DNA of 64,000 nucleotides from Aselliscus stoliczkanus (GCA_033961575.1 CM066732.1:74934687-74998686), one strand, 5' to 3'. Counted from the first letter of the stretch, positions 46,081 to 57,686 are shown. Numbers and translations are program-made. Notes: generated from the letters alone by a model not told the origin.

Positions 46081-47340
46081 TATTTATACATATATAAGTA
46101 TATTGATAAAATACAAGTTAACACCACGAAGTGGAAGCCTCAAATCAAAAACTGCTGTAGTCAATCATTTTTAAAGAGTATCTGAAGTCATTGCACTTTA
46201 ATATCTCTGCGATTAACAATGCCATTTTTAAATTCTTTCAATCATAAATGAAATATATTTCTTTCAACATCCCTCTGATAGCAGATGTTGTTTAGCCTCT
46301 GCTTAAAGCCCTAGTTTTGTAAGCAGTTTAACAGAAACTGTAATCTTCACTAGCAGAAATGAAATGCTACTATGTGGCCTGCTGCTGTACTAGAATTACG
46401 GTTTCTCTCTTCAAGAGAATGCAACAGTCTCCTGACGAGGTCACCCACCTCCAACCTATAGTAGATACAGGAAAAATGAGCTTTAAAGACTGTTACTACA
46501 TGATTTCTTCCTTTGACCTTCCCTCAATAACAAAATGTATCTTTGAAAGAGAATACATTAGCTTCAAGTTTAGAAGCAAAGAAATTTTAGACTTACAGTT
46601 GCTTTCTAGATAGATGTAACAACCATTTTTCAAAAAGATCGCAACTTGAAATAATCAGCTCAGCCTTAGAAAGCAAAATGTAAGTACTGCCACAGTAGTT
46701 TGCCTCTTGTACCTTGAGAAAAACATCATGATCAGAAAGTCCTAATATGATAAATCTATAAAGAGAGAGTAAGCACATTAGAATTCTTACATTTACATTC
46801 ATTTTGTTTGGAACATGAAATATATTAAATAATGACTTTTCATTTATACAAAATAGTTCCTGGCCATCCAGGAACTACTGTATTATCACTGGCTGGCCTT
46901 GAGTCAGGGGACACACTGGCCCGATACACCGGCTAGAACAGCAAACAAAGCACAGGGTTTAGGAAGAACTTAGGGCTGTGGGTAAGGCCTGCACAGCACA
47001 TGGGCAGAGATGTGTCGGTCAGCAGGGCACCAAGAAAACAACAGTGAAAAGTAAGATTAGAGGACCGTGTCCAGCACAATGCCAGGAAGGGCATGCCTTC
47101 ACCAGAGGACTGGTGACAACCTGAAGGTTCACCAAAACAGAGAAATATTCTGATGGCAAGTTTGCTTTCACATAGATTTTCCTAGAAAGAAGAAATGTGC
47201 CAAGTACCTGACTTGAGAAGTCAGCTCTCCTTCTCATTTATATTATAATCTCAATGTAAATAACTGAACTGACACTCAGCTGTCATTTCAATCCCCTGCG
47301 GCTCGGTCAGTCTAGTTTCCCCAGAGCTGTCACCGTGCGG
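46081..47340. other. Repeat-poor intergenic sequence
   Basis: No gene recognised. An 84-codon frame at 46359-46613 has no recognisable domain. Confidence 0.45.
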
Positions 47341-47344
47341 TATA

Positions 47345-47890
47345 TATGTGTTTGCCAGGGCTGCCATAACAGAATACCACAGGCTGAGTGGCTGAATCAA
47401 CAGAAATTTATTTTATCACAGTTCTGGAGGTTGGAAGTCCAGGATCAAGGTGTCAGCAGGTTCTGTTTCTTCTGAGGTCTCCTTCCTTGGTTTGCATAGT
47501 TGCTTTCCTGCTATATCCTCACAGGGTCTTTCCTCTGTTTGCACATGTCTGGTACCCAAATTTCCTCTTCTTTATAAGGACATCGGTCAGATTGAATTAG
47601 GGCCCAATCTAACCGCCTCACTTTAACTTAATCACCTCTTCAAAGGCACTACTCCAAATACCAGGGGTGCCAAAAACATGTATACATATGACTTGTATTC
47701 ATCTTTTGTTATCGGTATATCATGAGTATTACAACTTTAATACAGGCTTTTCCTTTCTTAAAACGTGTATACTTTTTTTTTTTTGGCACTCTCTGTATAG
47801 TCACATTCTAAGGTACTGAGAAACCATTCATATGGCTACAACATATGAATTTGGGGGAGACAAATTTCAGGCTGTAATAGTACACATACA
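47345..47890 (-). mobile_element. MaLR-type LTR carrying a MITE
   Basis: The antisense pattern 'gccagggctgccataacaga', 'ataccacaggctgagtggc', 'cacagttctggaggttgga', 'aatctaaccgcctcacttt' and 'catatgaatttgggggagac' is typical of MST/MLT1 LTRs. It is split at 47661-47795 by a mariner-type MITE. Confidence 0.75.
47661..47795. mobile_element. Mariner-type MITE, 135-bp deletion derivative
   Basis: Termini CCAGGGGTGCCAAAAA and TTTTGGCACTCTCTG with flanking TA. Internally it matches the 241-bp copy at 16885 (shared 'gtattcatcttttgttatc') but lacks about 105 bp of its left interior. It is inserted into the LTR. Confidence 0.9.
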
Positions 47891-48890
47891 ATTCAAGCTC
47901 TGGGTCTATGAAATAAAGCACTAGACTGAGGACCAGTGACCAAAGGGGAAAACTGCCTCAGTTACTCCCATCTGACATATGAGCCACAATTCTTATAATT
48001 CATCCATAAAGACAATATACGGAACATGCATTTTCTCTAATCCCATTCTAAGCTTTCATGTTCTTTTAAAAAATATATTTTAGATTTCTTATCTTTAGCA
48101 ATTAAAATAGTTCACATTCTAATTTAGCAAGAGACTACATAAATCCCAACTCGTATATTCATTCATCCTACATCCATTTCCCTTATCTTATAAATTCATT
48201 TTAGTTCAATTTTAGTATAGAGGACTTACTGGGTCCAAACACAAAATCTTAGAAATAACAGCCAATGTCCCTGTTCTTTTTAAAAAAATAACTATCAATG
48301 AGGTATACATGGTTCTGTCAGTGGTGTTTGAGTTCTGAGTAACAATATGTATCTCAGAACAACTTTTAGATGAAGGCTGCAATGAAAACTACTTAGTGAC
48401 CAATCTACCAAAACAAACAGGGAGAAAAGGGACAGAATGAGGAGCGTGGCAATAATTTGTTAAAATTATTAGTGATAAATTGATTAGTGATGATTGGATT
48501 CTTTTCTTTTTTTAATGGGAAATAAAAGGAAGGGAGGGAATGAACAAGAAATACTGGAAGCTGTGACAGGAAAGGCCCTTAAATTGATCCTAAGACAGAG
48601 GCTGATAATAAGCATAATAGCAGCAGAAGTAGCTGCTACATCGCATTTCACAATTTCTAACAATTCACCTAAACTAAACCTTTTGACCAGGCATCTAATG
48701 GCAAACTGCCAATAACAAAATATATTTTATAGTACTTTGGTTATAGATGAGCATATACTTACTTGAATCAAAATCAATATTATGAAACAGTTATATTCAA
48801 TATAAATATTAGTTTTGAAAGTAAATGTATTACATCATAGTTTTTAAAATAAACTTCCTATTTAGAATTTCAGAACTTATACAGTACATT
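47891..48890. other. Intergenic sequence downstream of BRMS1L
   Basis: No gene. This is the immediate 3' flank of BRMS1L, or the end of a longer 3' UTR if the distal poly(A) signal is used. Confidence 0.45.
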
Positions 48891-48896
48891 TTTATT
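48891..48896 (-). promoter_or_regulatory. Distal candidate poly(A) signal of BRMS1L
   Basis: AATAAA on the minus strand, about 1.84 kb after the stop codon. Its downstream region is less GU-rich than that of the proximal candidate. Confidence 0.35.
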
Positions 48897-49132
48897 AAAG
48901 TATAACATGTATATGCATATTTTAAAATTAAGTATAACTTAGCTGTCTTAAATATCTAAATATATCCCAACAGAAGTTGAACTGTGGCTTAGGGAAGCAG
49001 AAATATTTGTTCAACATTCCATATCTGTTAATGTAAAATGACTCAAATCCTTTTTGGAAGTAGCCAGTTTGTAAATAATAAAAGAACTTATGCACAATTC
49101 AAGACACTACAAATGACACTCGAACACATCTT

Positions 49133-49138
49133 TTTATT
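49133..49138 (-). promoter_or_regulatory. Proximal candidate poly(A) signal of BRMS1L
   Basis: AATAAA on the minus strand, followed at a suitable distance by a GU-rich run (GTGTTCGAGTGTC and GTAGTGTCTTG). That is the usual signal plus downstream-element layout. Confidence 0.5.
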
Positions 49139-49790
49139 ATATACTAAATTTAAAAATACAAATCTTATTAAAAATGCTTATGAAACATTGTATACACAAG
49201 TACTGTCAAATACTATCAGATTATGACATTATGTACATTTGCTAAGGCGAATTAGAAACAGAACAAAGTACATAACTTTGCTGATAACAAATTTCAGAGG
49301 TCAAATATTTTAACATTTGGCAACTGCGAAGCAGTGATCTGCACAGGGAGATGTTTGCAGAGGTAAAATAGCAAGAAAACAAATGGAATAATGCAGATAT
49401 TCCTGCCCTAAGTGTTAATAAGTAGATCTCTTCCTCTTCCTCGTAAGTCCTAGTATAACAGAAATTAAAGTGCACAAGACCACCAGGAATACTTGATTTG
49501 GTTGTACCCTAATACATACTACAGCCCAGTGTGCTGTTATATTGAGGGTTTCAATTCTTTGTACTTGTTCCTGAGGTTTTAGAAGTTAATTTTGAATGTG
49601 GCTAAGGGAAGAGAGGCCAATACTTTCTAAATTGCACCAAGTGGCCTTAAAGTGTAATACACAAAACATAAAATTATTAATTTGAGAACAGATTCAAGGA
49701 CATTACCCCAGTCTATTTTGCCCTAGCAATAAACTCAGAATAAGAACCTAGTTTTACCTCTGGAAAACGCTTACAAAAATCTGTTTCAAA

Positions 49791-49935
49791 GGGCCCGCCA
49801 AGTGGTGCGGTGGTTAAGCCAGCGGCCCCGATTCGGGTCCCACATATGAGGGCCAGTGACACTGTCCTCAAAAATAAAATAAAATAAAATAAAATAAAAT
49901 AAAATAAAATAAAATAAAATAAAATAAAATAAAAT
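49791..49935 (+). mobile_element. Short SINE in the BRMS1L 3' UTR, with (AAAAT)14 tail
   Basis: Head GGGCCCGCCAAGTGGTGCGG. It is missing the first half of the anticodon-type arm ('cgctggcttgggaag'), then runs GGCCCCGATTCGGGTCCC to GACACTGTCCTC. Its tail has grown to about 14 AAAAT units. Direct repeats AAAATCTGTTT(C/G)AAA flank it. Antisense to the gene, it would put an (AUUUU)n tract into the mRNA. Confidence 0.93.
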
Positions 49936-50736
49936 AAAATCTGTTTGAAAAGATCAGACATGCACAGCAAGCACCACAATACTGTCAGGTACTGTTCACC
50001 ACTTCTATACCGGGCAGAAATACCTGCCAGCTACAAGTTCACAAGAAATACAGGTAGAAGCATGTTATTACTTGACACCAATTTTTCTAATTAATGTTAA
50101 GTATAATTTGTAAAAATAGGTCACCACCACATAATCAAGGAAGAGCGGAAGGAAAGCTGCTAGTCTACAAAAAGTGCTCCTTTTCTTTCAAACCCAAAAT
50201 CTTAGTTTTGGGTAAAACAGATTGTAAAGTAAGGCCATCAGTTCTAAATAAGCTGATGGAGCCATATATACATACTCACATATATACGTTTCAGTTTCAA
50301 TTTTGATTAAACACTAATGTACTAGTAAAACCATTTATAGGAAACATTTTATGAGGCTTATTTACAAACACATGATGAGTAACAAAGATGTGGAAAAATT
50401 TTAAAAATTGCAGAAAAAAGTAGCCATTTTGCAACTTAGTTCACTAAACATAGATCTGCATAAAAACCAAGAAAAAGCTTTAGTAAGAAACCCCTACCAC
50501 ATATACCTATTGGTCATTAGACCTAAAAGGCAAATAAATGTAATGATGATGATTACACTTTTTTACTGTCTCTTTGAATAACATGTCAATATGAGGTCTA
50601 CTTAGAGTACTACCTACAAATACAGTCTCTTGTGATTCAATGAGAATATTAAGTTACTGAATACATTTTTTACTCCCATGGCACATCACACTTCGTAACA
50701 CTAATAAGGTAGATTTAGGTAACACTTAAATCATGA

Positions 50737-50854
50737 TTACGAATGTTTAATTGAATATTTTCCTTTCTGTAGCTGTGAAATGTAAAGCTTAGATTTGCTT
50801 CCATCAGGTCTCTTAAACCAAACTTCATCATGGTTAATTGTTGTAATTACGGCA
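50737..50854 (-). CDS. BRMS1L: BRMS1L terminal coding exon
   Basis: Acceptor CCTTTTAG precedes the exon. It completes a split Ser codon (AG|T), encodes 38 more residues ('[18 protein letters not shown]' onward) and ends with TAA at 50739-50737. The frame is intact. Confidence 0.96.
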
Positions 50855-53800
50855 CTAAAAGGATAAAAAAAAATTTAAAAAAAGGAATGAATGAATGAAT
50901 TACAATATGCCTCCTCTACTCATTTCAGAGTACTAACTATAAAACACGCTAGCTGGACTACAAGAGTAGATTCAAGTATGTAATTGCCTTTTACCAGAAT
51001 GTTGTCTATTAGCTGGCAAATGATGGCAAAAATATCACATTCAAAAACACTTAATAGATAGTGTTCTTATTTTTGTTAATAGAGTTGGTAAAATTTATCG
51101 TTAGATTAAGTGCACATTGTTCCTACTCCATCCCCACCCCACCCCCCAAAAAAAGACAGAGTGGAGCTAAAAACCACTACTTTTATGGTATTAAACCTCC
51201 AACTCCTATCAGTTGTGGCTATAGAAAATCTTTCAAATACCAATGCCTAACTCCCAGTATCAAGCATCTGTGGTATTTGTATAGATTTTTTTTTTTTTGG
51301 ACACTACTGATCTTTATGTAGAAATCTTTTCAAAAACAGATTTGTGTTTAATCCTCTTCTATGGTATTTCATATCTTTTTCAACCACATTTATGCTAAGT
51401 AGAAGTAAAAGGTTGCAAAAGCAGTACAATAAAGCCAAGAGACCAGGTATATATCATATATAATCTAGTAATTAGCTCAATGAGCTTCTATAAGAAAAGT
51501 TACTGTACATAATGTTGCTGGTATCCTAAAAATTTAAAGATGAAATTACAATCTGATTAAAACCACAGTATTTGGAAAATAAGTATTCTATTCTAAACAC
51601 AAACGCTTTACTTACCACAGTTACCTAGAAAGATATTTTCATAGTGTAGAAGGTTACTACTCTGAGAATTATATCCTAAACTACTGAAGAATTAAAGCAG
51701 TAATTAACATTAATAATTTTCAAAGGCCACAGCTAGATAAAACTTAAAAGGCTATATAAATAATTATATAAGCTTTATTAATAAGCCTAAAGTCTTTTAA
51801 AAGGTAATTTTCAAGTTATACTTTAATTACTGCTAGTCGTAAAGTTTCCATTAATTTTCCATTCCTTTCCTACTCTAATTGATCCAAATTTTTTTTACCC
51901 AAAATTTTATCAAACACCAAAAGAGGGAAGAATTAACAGGTCCATACATTATGGAAGCACACTGTCAAATTCATAGTTCTCTGATTTCAAGGTCATAATA
52001 TGAGGATTATAACAAGTCATCTAGGATAAGAAGTAACAAACAGGATCTCTTACCTGGCTAAATAATTCCAACATTTCCACTTGTGTCAATGCTTGTGTTC
52101 ATGAAGCTAATATGTAACTCTGGTATATAAATATTAATACTGATATACACACTTGCTTATCAAATCATGTCAGGAGAAAAAAAGGATCAATAGGCAACTA
52201 ATGATGCATTATGAACACAGTATGGATGTAGCAAATATTTATTGACAACAATGTTGTAAACTCTAATACTAAGCAACACTGAAATGATAAAGGCTTTTTA
52301 CCTTGTAGGGCATTCATCTTTTTTGTCAATACATATTGTCTGTCCACGTATATACCATTCACCATCATAATATAATCTCCCCTCTTCCGATCTAGCACTG
52401 TGCAGATGTTTTTCCAGTTTCACAGGTGCTAAAGGGATCAGTTCAAAAACTGTTATATTAATAAGACATTGTCAGAACAAAAGTGCAGAACATTAAGAAT
52501 TAACACCAATCCATGCATATATGTGAAAAAACTCTAAAAATATTTCTTAGATAACAAACCTAAAATTAATAGAAATAAGGGAATTTAATTTCTTACTTTT
52601 AAAATATAATGCCTAAGTTTTTAACATAATTATTAAACAAAGCTAAATAATATATGCTAAATCATCAATTAACTAGAGAAGTGCTTGAAGGGGAAGCAAG
52701 ACATTCTCAATTACTAATGCCAATTTTAAGTAGGATTTAAAATGTCAATTGTCCTGCTTCCATTGAACATTTTATTTTCCATAGTTTCTTCCCTGAAGCT
52801 GTCTGACACTTACAAAGAAGCAGAGTTTAATATACATCCCAAGAGTTCCCCATGCCTTTGACTTTAAGAAGGAAATGTCTTAAGTAGAACTTCCCTTTTT
52901 AAATCCTAGAAATGGTTTGGCATTAATCAGATAAACTCATGCAGAGAAAAAAATGTTCTTTAGGAAGGAAGCACATTGTCAAACGCGTACCATGAAGTAG
53001 GCACCTCTTCATCATTCAAATGTCACCACTTCAGAAAGGTGACATCATTCAGAAATGTCACCTGACCCACTCCTCAGTTAATCTTCATCACAACTTTTGA
53101 TTTCCTTCATAGCAATTATTACAATTTGTCATTATCTTGTTAATTATTTATTTTCATATTTATTATTCTGCCTCCCCCAAGCAAGTTCCAGGAGGTCCAC
53201 TTCTTCCATCGTTGTATTCCCAGAACCTCAAATAGTGCCTAGTATGTATAAGGTGTTCAGTAAGCATTCATTCATTCATTCATTCAACAAATGTTTTCTA
53301 AGCACCATGACTGAAAAAAATATGATTCTGACCTTGTGGTACTTATAATCCTATCAGGAGACAGATAAACATGTAAACAAATTAAAAATTACAAATTGTA
53401 AGTGCTATGAAGAAAACAAATAAGGCACAATGCTAAAGATAAAAGATGTGGGGGGAGGAGACCCATTCAATAGTTTAGAGAGATTCTCAAAGGAACCCAT
53501 GACTCAAAATGTTAACCACCTAGAGATTTACGGAGTTAATCTTCCAGTTAATTCCTTAGGGAAGTAGTTTAGTACAATATTGCTACAATTTCATGACATG
53601 ATATAAAGTTTAAAGAAATCCTTGGATTCAATATTAAATAAAATTTGATTTCCTACAGGTTACTTTACCTGTTGGACTGTGATTCTTCTTAGTATTTAAA
53701 AGATGTTTTTCAAAAATCTAGCTTTACTGTTCTTACAAGAATTAGGAAATTTCATATACAGTGAAAGAAGGCAGAAACAATAGACAATATTCAAAACAAT

Positions 53801-56800
53801 ATTCATCACTACTTTGGCAGTGATTTTAGACTTTCAAAACAAGTCAAGAAAGAATATTTGATATGAATTTTACTAAGGTTTATCAGAATGTGTAAATCTT
53901 AGTGGTGTATACATTTTTTTGATGGACTCCACTGTCAGCAATCTAATCTCTCTTGTAGAAAATGCAGGCACAGAAAACATTTTACCAACAATTCCAGAGG
54001 ATTCAGGCTCCCTGAAGGCAATCCACAGATTCCATACACTCTCCCTATAGAATTACTGGACCCATAAAAATACTAAATGAATACTTTTAAATTACTGATC
54101 CATTATTAGCAATAGCAATGCCACTGAAACACTAAAAGAATATATTTCATTCAGAAATCTTGAAACATGAGGCAAAGACTCTAGAATTCCTCATAATTCC
54201 AAGTATAGTGTTAACTGATAAAATGAAACCACTGATGGGGAGCTCTTTAATATGTAGATGACTTAACAACCCTGATTCAACAAGTCTGCATAAAGAAGAT
54301 TTCTGAACTCAGACTAAATGACTTACGTTCTGTTTTTACTCTGTGTGGACCCAGTGTAGCCATCGCCTTAATTCAAAAAAATAAAAAATGAAAAAAGAGG
54401 AAGAGAAAGACATTGCCTGAGTTCATAGACAAAGTATATTCTGGCATCTTTAATATATACAGTGGCTACTGATAAGCTCAGTAACGAACACAGTAAAATA
54501 TAATCTTCAGCTGTTTTAATAAGTTGTTCATATCTAAGACCATCAGGAATATACATATAAAGAATAATAATTTCTCCAGGCGGTGTTATCAATACCTGAA
54601 ATAATCTCTAATTCTCAACTGAAGTTTCTAAAAATGGAAAAATTATTAAGGAAAACAAAAGTCTCCCCTTTCAAACAAGTACAGAAAATCCTACAACTCT
54701 CGAATCTTTAATGACAGAATGTAAAACATGTAATAAGGGTTCAAATTTTTACTTTTTATTCATTCAACCAATATTTATTGAGTGCCTTCTGTGAGCCAGG
54801 ACCAGGCTAAGGACTAGGCATAGAATGGTTATTTATTATTTTGAGGGAAACTAAATAAATGCTTTTCTGTACTTTTGCATCAATTATTACATTATTACAG
54901 AAAAAAGTCAAACTGCTGATGTCTCTCTTAAAATACTTCTGCAATCTACTGTTATCTGTATTAGTATTGTCTTATAGAGACTGTTGCAAAGTAAAGCATA
55001 TTTATATGAACCATATTTTGATGTTATTAGTGAAAAATCAAAGAATCTTAAAAGTAAACTATAAAAATATTCTTGTATTCCATTGCTCTTTAACCATACC
55101 TTCCTAATTGTTGTCCAGTCTTCAAGAATATCAAGATCTTGTAGCATATAAACTATATATGGACGTTGAAAAGTCAAGGTCAATTCAGCTGTAAGAATTT
55201 TTAGAAACACATATGTCACATTATAGCAAAACTGACTGTAGTTTTGAAACCAAGTTTTGAGATACTTGGTCAAGATTGCTTGCAGAGAGGAGAAAGTGGA
55301 GCATAACTTTTATCCCACTTTTTATCCCAAGAACCCACATTGTATAGTGACTAGTAAAGAGGTAAAGAGCTTTATCAAGAGGGGGCACAAAGGAAAGCTT
55401 TGGGGAGAAAACAATCTATGCACCTGCACGTTCAATGACTAAGACATTACTCTGTGTTACATGCTCACTTGTATCTTCGTGGACCTTTTCCCTTTATCCC
55501 ACAGGGCAGGGAAAAGAGAGACCTTTCCTCAGTTCTACAGACCTACCCACATTCCTCTATGGTACATTCCCAAGGTGAGCTCTCCATCACTTGTCGGAAT
55601 TTTTGTCTTTAAGACATGAATTTGTGTTGTTTTCATGTGTAACAAAATTCCAGAACAATAAATTGTGCTTAGACATTTACTCAACAGCATGACGAAAATA
55701 AATGATAAACACCTTGTTTAGTTTTAAAATGGCACCTAAAAGTCATCTTTTGCTTTAATGACAATGCAAGTTTCAGAATAAGCTTTGTTTTACACTTTGA
55801 ATTATACTTTCAAAGTTCTATTTTTCAGAGAATAGAACAATGACTTCTGGATATAATTCCTTGGCATGCTAATTTCTGACTTCAAATTATTCTTCAAAAA
55901 CCTTAGTACCAGGATATATTCCAGTACTTCAGATGCTATTAACCATATGTTCTTAATTCTATGCTATCATTGTAAGATACACAACCAACCTAATCACTGT
56001 TTTGAGGTGGAGGTGGAGGTGGAAAGCAGGGGGTGATGGGAAGGTACCATGGGGAATGCCAAGATTGAATGCACATATTAATTTAATTTAAATACACTTC
56101 AATATTAGAAGCATTAAAAAATGTTAAAAAGCACCCAAGAATTAACCAATCATGCTATATACTAAACAGCTGTTCACATCAAAGCCCTTGTGAACTATAA
56201 AGCCGTATTAAGTTTTGAAGTTGAGATTGTAACTAAATTTCTACTCCTCTCCTACCCCTCTTAACCTAAACTATATGCTTCTGCCCCTATCAGTTTTATA
56301 AATCATCATTTGCTTATCACAAGATCTTGCAAATAAAGGCAATGTATACTAATAAAAGTGACAAAGGTATGCACAATGCAAAAATGAATATCAAGGCCAA
56401 AAAACAAACAAACAAACAAAAAACCCCAGAAAATTTGGAAAAGGATATCTGAAACAACAACTGGCTTCTTTTTGTCAGGACTGAAAGGATCCTTCCTCTT
56501 TTTTCTTGACTGAAGTTCATCATTCCACAGCTCTGGCAAGTAAATAAATATTAAATATTAGCTGATTTCCAGAGATCAAAGGAGGAAAAAACACTATATA
56601 TGATTTCATGGTGGCAAAATTTCATTGGCAGCTATGTATATATACACACAACTATATATAATATATAATTTCACGAACAGCTATATATTTATGAGTTTTT
56701 CTCTGCCTTTACTAAAGTAAAAATCAAGTTGGCACTTAATGACTAATAACTGATGAATATATGTCAGGCACTTTGTTAAATAAACTATATATTACATGAA

Positions 56801-57686
56801 TTGCCTCAACTAATCCTCAGAGCTACCTCTGAGGTAAGTATTCTCATTCCTTCAATTTTGCAGATGAGGAGACCAGTTTAGAAACGCTAAAGTGACTGTC
56901 ACTCATGGTTACCCAACTAGCAGGTAATGGAGGAGTGACATCAGAGCTCAGCTTGTCTGACTCTGCTACTCCTACTTTACACCCGAGAAATAGAATTTAC
57001 ACCAAATCCAACAATAAATATGCAAGAACTATAGGACAGTCTAGTAAAGATTACACCCAATGGAGAAAGCCTTTCCATAATACCCCTGAAAAAGCTAATT
57101 TCACATTGGATTACTCTAATTATTAACAAGTTTCTTCCTTTTTCTGAGACACAAATCTGCCTCCATGAAACTTCTATTCATTTGTTCTAGAAAAGGTTTT
57201 TAATCCTTCTTACACATGGCAATCTTTCAAGACTTAAAGGGAAGAAAGAATATATACTCTAGCTGTCTTCAAAGGCTATTCTTATTGTCTTCCAATATTA
57301 TTCTCATATTATAATGATATTCTTACTATTCTTAGAGTTCCTGTCACACTTCTATTTTGTCCCTTTTCATGTTCTCCATTTTCTTCTTTCTGAAGTGTGA
57401 GTTCAAATCAAAGCAACAATCACAATCTCATCAAATTCTTTGGAAGTCTTCCCCTTTGCCCTCTCATTAGAACACTTCATTTACATCACATTTATATTAG
57501 GAGACTGAGACATTACGAGACGCTACAGTAAACCAAAGTTTCAGTGTCACTTAAATCAAACGCCACAATCACATCATTCATGGTATTACCTGAGGTAATA
57601 TCGATGCTGTGCCTGTCCTCCTCAAGCCTTCTTATCTTTTCCTCCAGTTCACTCTGGACTGTATCATATAACAAAAGCTTTTCACT
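50737..57686 (-). CDS. BRMS1L: BRMS1L, last six coding exons (partial gene)
   Basis: BRMS1-like protein is a nuclear subunit of the Sin3-HDAC1/2 corepressor, with an Sds3-like fold. It helps repress transcription by histone deacetylation. Six exons (57686-57590, 56532-56449, 55164-55100, 54366-54327, 52428-52302, 50854-50737) join in phase without a stop. They give 176 residues from '[11 protein letters not shown]' to 'GKYSIKHS', matching the C-terminal part of mammalian BRMS1L as I know it (residues 148-323). The first exon is coiled-coil-like ([14 protein letters not shown]). Exon two holds a basic nuclear-localisation-like [14 protein letters not shown]. The end forms the conserved '[12 protein letters not shown]' region. 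The paralogue BRMS1 is the main alternative, but the acidic and lysine pattern fits BRMS1L better. The 5' exons and promoter lie beyond 64000. Confidence 0.96.
52302..52428 (-). CDS. BRMS1L: BRMS1L penultimate coding exon
   Basis: 127 bp between a CCCTTTAG acceptor and a GTAAAA donor. It begins with the last two bases of a Pro codon and ends with AG of a Ser codon. It encodes '[20 protein letters not shown]' within it, the most recognisable BRMS1L/Sds3-family stretch. Confidence 0.97.
53060..53300. mobile_element. L2-like repeat in a BRMS1L intron
   Basis: 'ttgtattcccagaacctcaa' and 'agtgcctagtatgtataagg', with a CATT-repeat end, follow the 3' region of L2-type ancient repeats. It lies in the intron 54326-52429. 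Confidence 0.55.
54327..54366 (-). CDS. BRMS1L: BRMS1L 40-bp microexon-like coding exon
   Basis: Acceptor AATTAAG, donor GTAAGT (strong). It encodes [13 protein letters not shown] plus one base. The lysine in VKTE sits in a sumoylation-type psi-K-x-E sequence. The exon is too short for ORF-based detection. Confidence 0.95.
54755..54835. mobile_element. Ancient SINE/LINE fragment in a BRMS1L intron
   Basis: 'caaccaatatttattgagtg' and 'ctgtgagccaggaccaggct' are MIR/L2-type phrases in the intron 55099-54367. The fragment is short. Confidence 0.5.
55100..55164 (-). CDS. BRMS1L: BRMS1L exon after the AT-AC intron
   Basis: 65 bp. It completes a Gly codon (G|GT) and encodes [21 protein letters not shown]. 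Its donor is GTATGG. The intron before it ends in AC, not AG, so the exon start is set by the U12-type signals and by codon phase. Confidence 0.95.
55165..56448 (-). other. Minor-class (U12-type) AT-AC intron of BRMS1L
   Basis: On the minus strand the intron opens ATATCCTTTT directly after TTTCAG and closes CTTTTCAAC before GTCCATAT. The U12 5' consensus is [A/G]TATCCTT, a perfect match. A branch-site-like ACCTTGAC lies with its adenosine (55174) about 10 nt from the exon, the short spacing U12 introns require. No GT-AG alternative keeps the frame. Length is 1284 bp. Confidence 0.93.
56449..56532 (-). CDS. BRMS1L: BRMS1L exon before the AT-AC intron
   Basis: 84 bp after a TTGCCAG acceptor. 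It completes a Glu codon, encodes [19 protein letters not shown] and then KKKPVVVS, and ends with the G of a split Gly codon. The basic run is a plausible nuclear-localisation signal. Confidence 0.96.
56745..56990 (-). mobile_element. MIR in a BRMS1L intron
   Basis: The plus strand shows antisense MIR: 'tgtcaggcactttgttaaat', 'cctcagagctacctctgagg', 'ttttgcagatgaggagacc', 'acccaactagcaggtaatgg'. It is inserted in the intron 57589-56533. Confidence 0.75.
57590..57686 (-). CDS. BRMS1L: BRMS1L coding exon, coiled-coil part
   Basis: 97 bp between a polypyrimidine/TTTCAG acceptor and a GTAATA donor. It encodes [20 protein letters not shown] and on to DITS plus one base. Leu/Ile spacing suits the coiled coil of the Sds3/BRMS1 family. 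The preceding exon is not in the window. Confidence 0.96.

Larger units (their letters stand above)
49110..50736 (-). other. BRMS1L 3' untranslated region (probable)
   Basis: The sequence after the stop codon is AT-rich and free of ancient repeats except one antisense SINE at 49791-49935. The left boundary is inferred from the AATAAA at 49133-49138. Usage of that site, or of the one at 48891, is not shown by the sequence alone. Confidence 0.55.

Noticed and set aside
54908..55273. 121-codon minus-strand frame read as a novel protein
   Set aside because: Only 21 codons of it (55164-55100) are the BRMS1L exon. The rest is intron read-through on either side.
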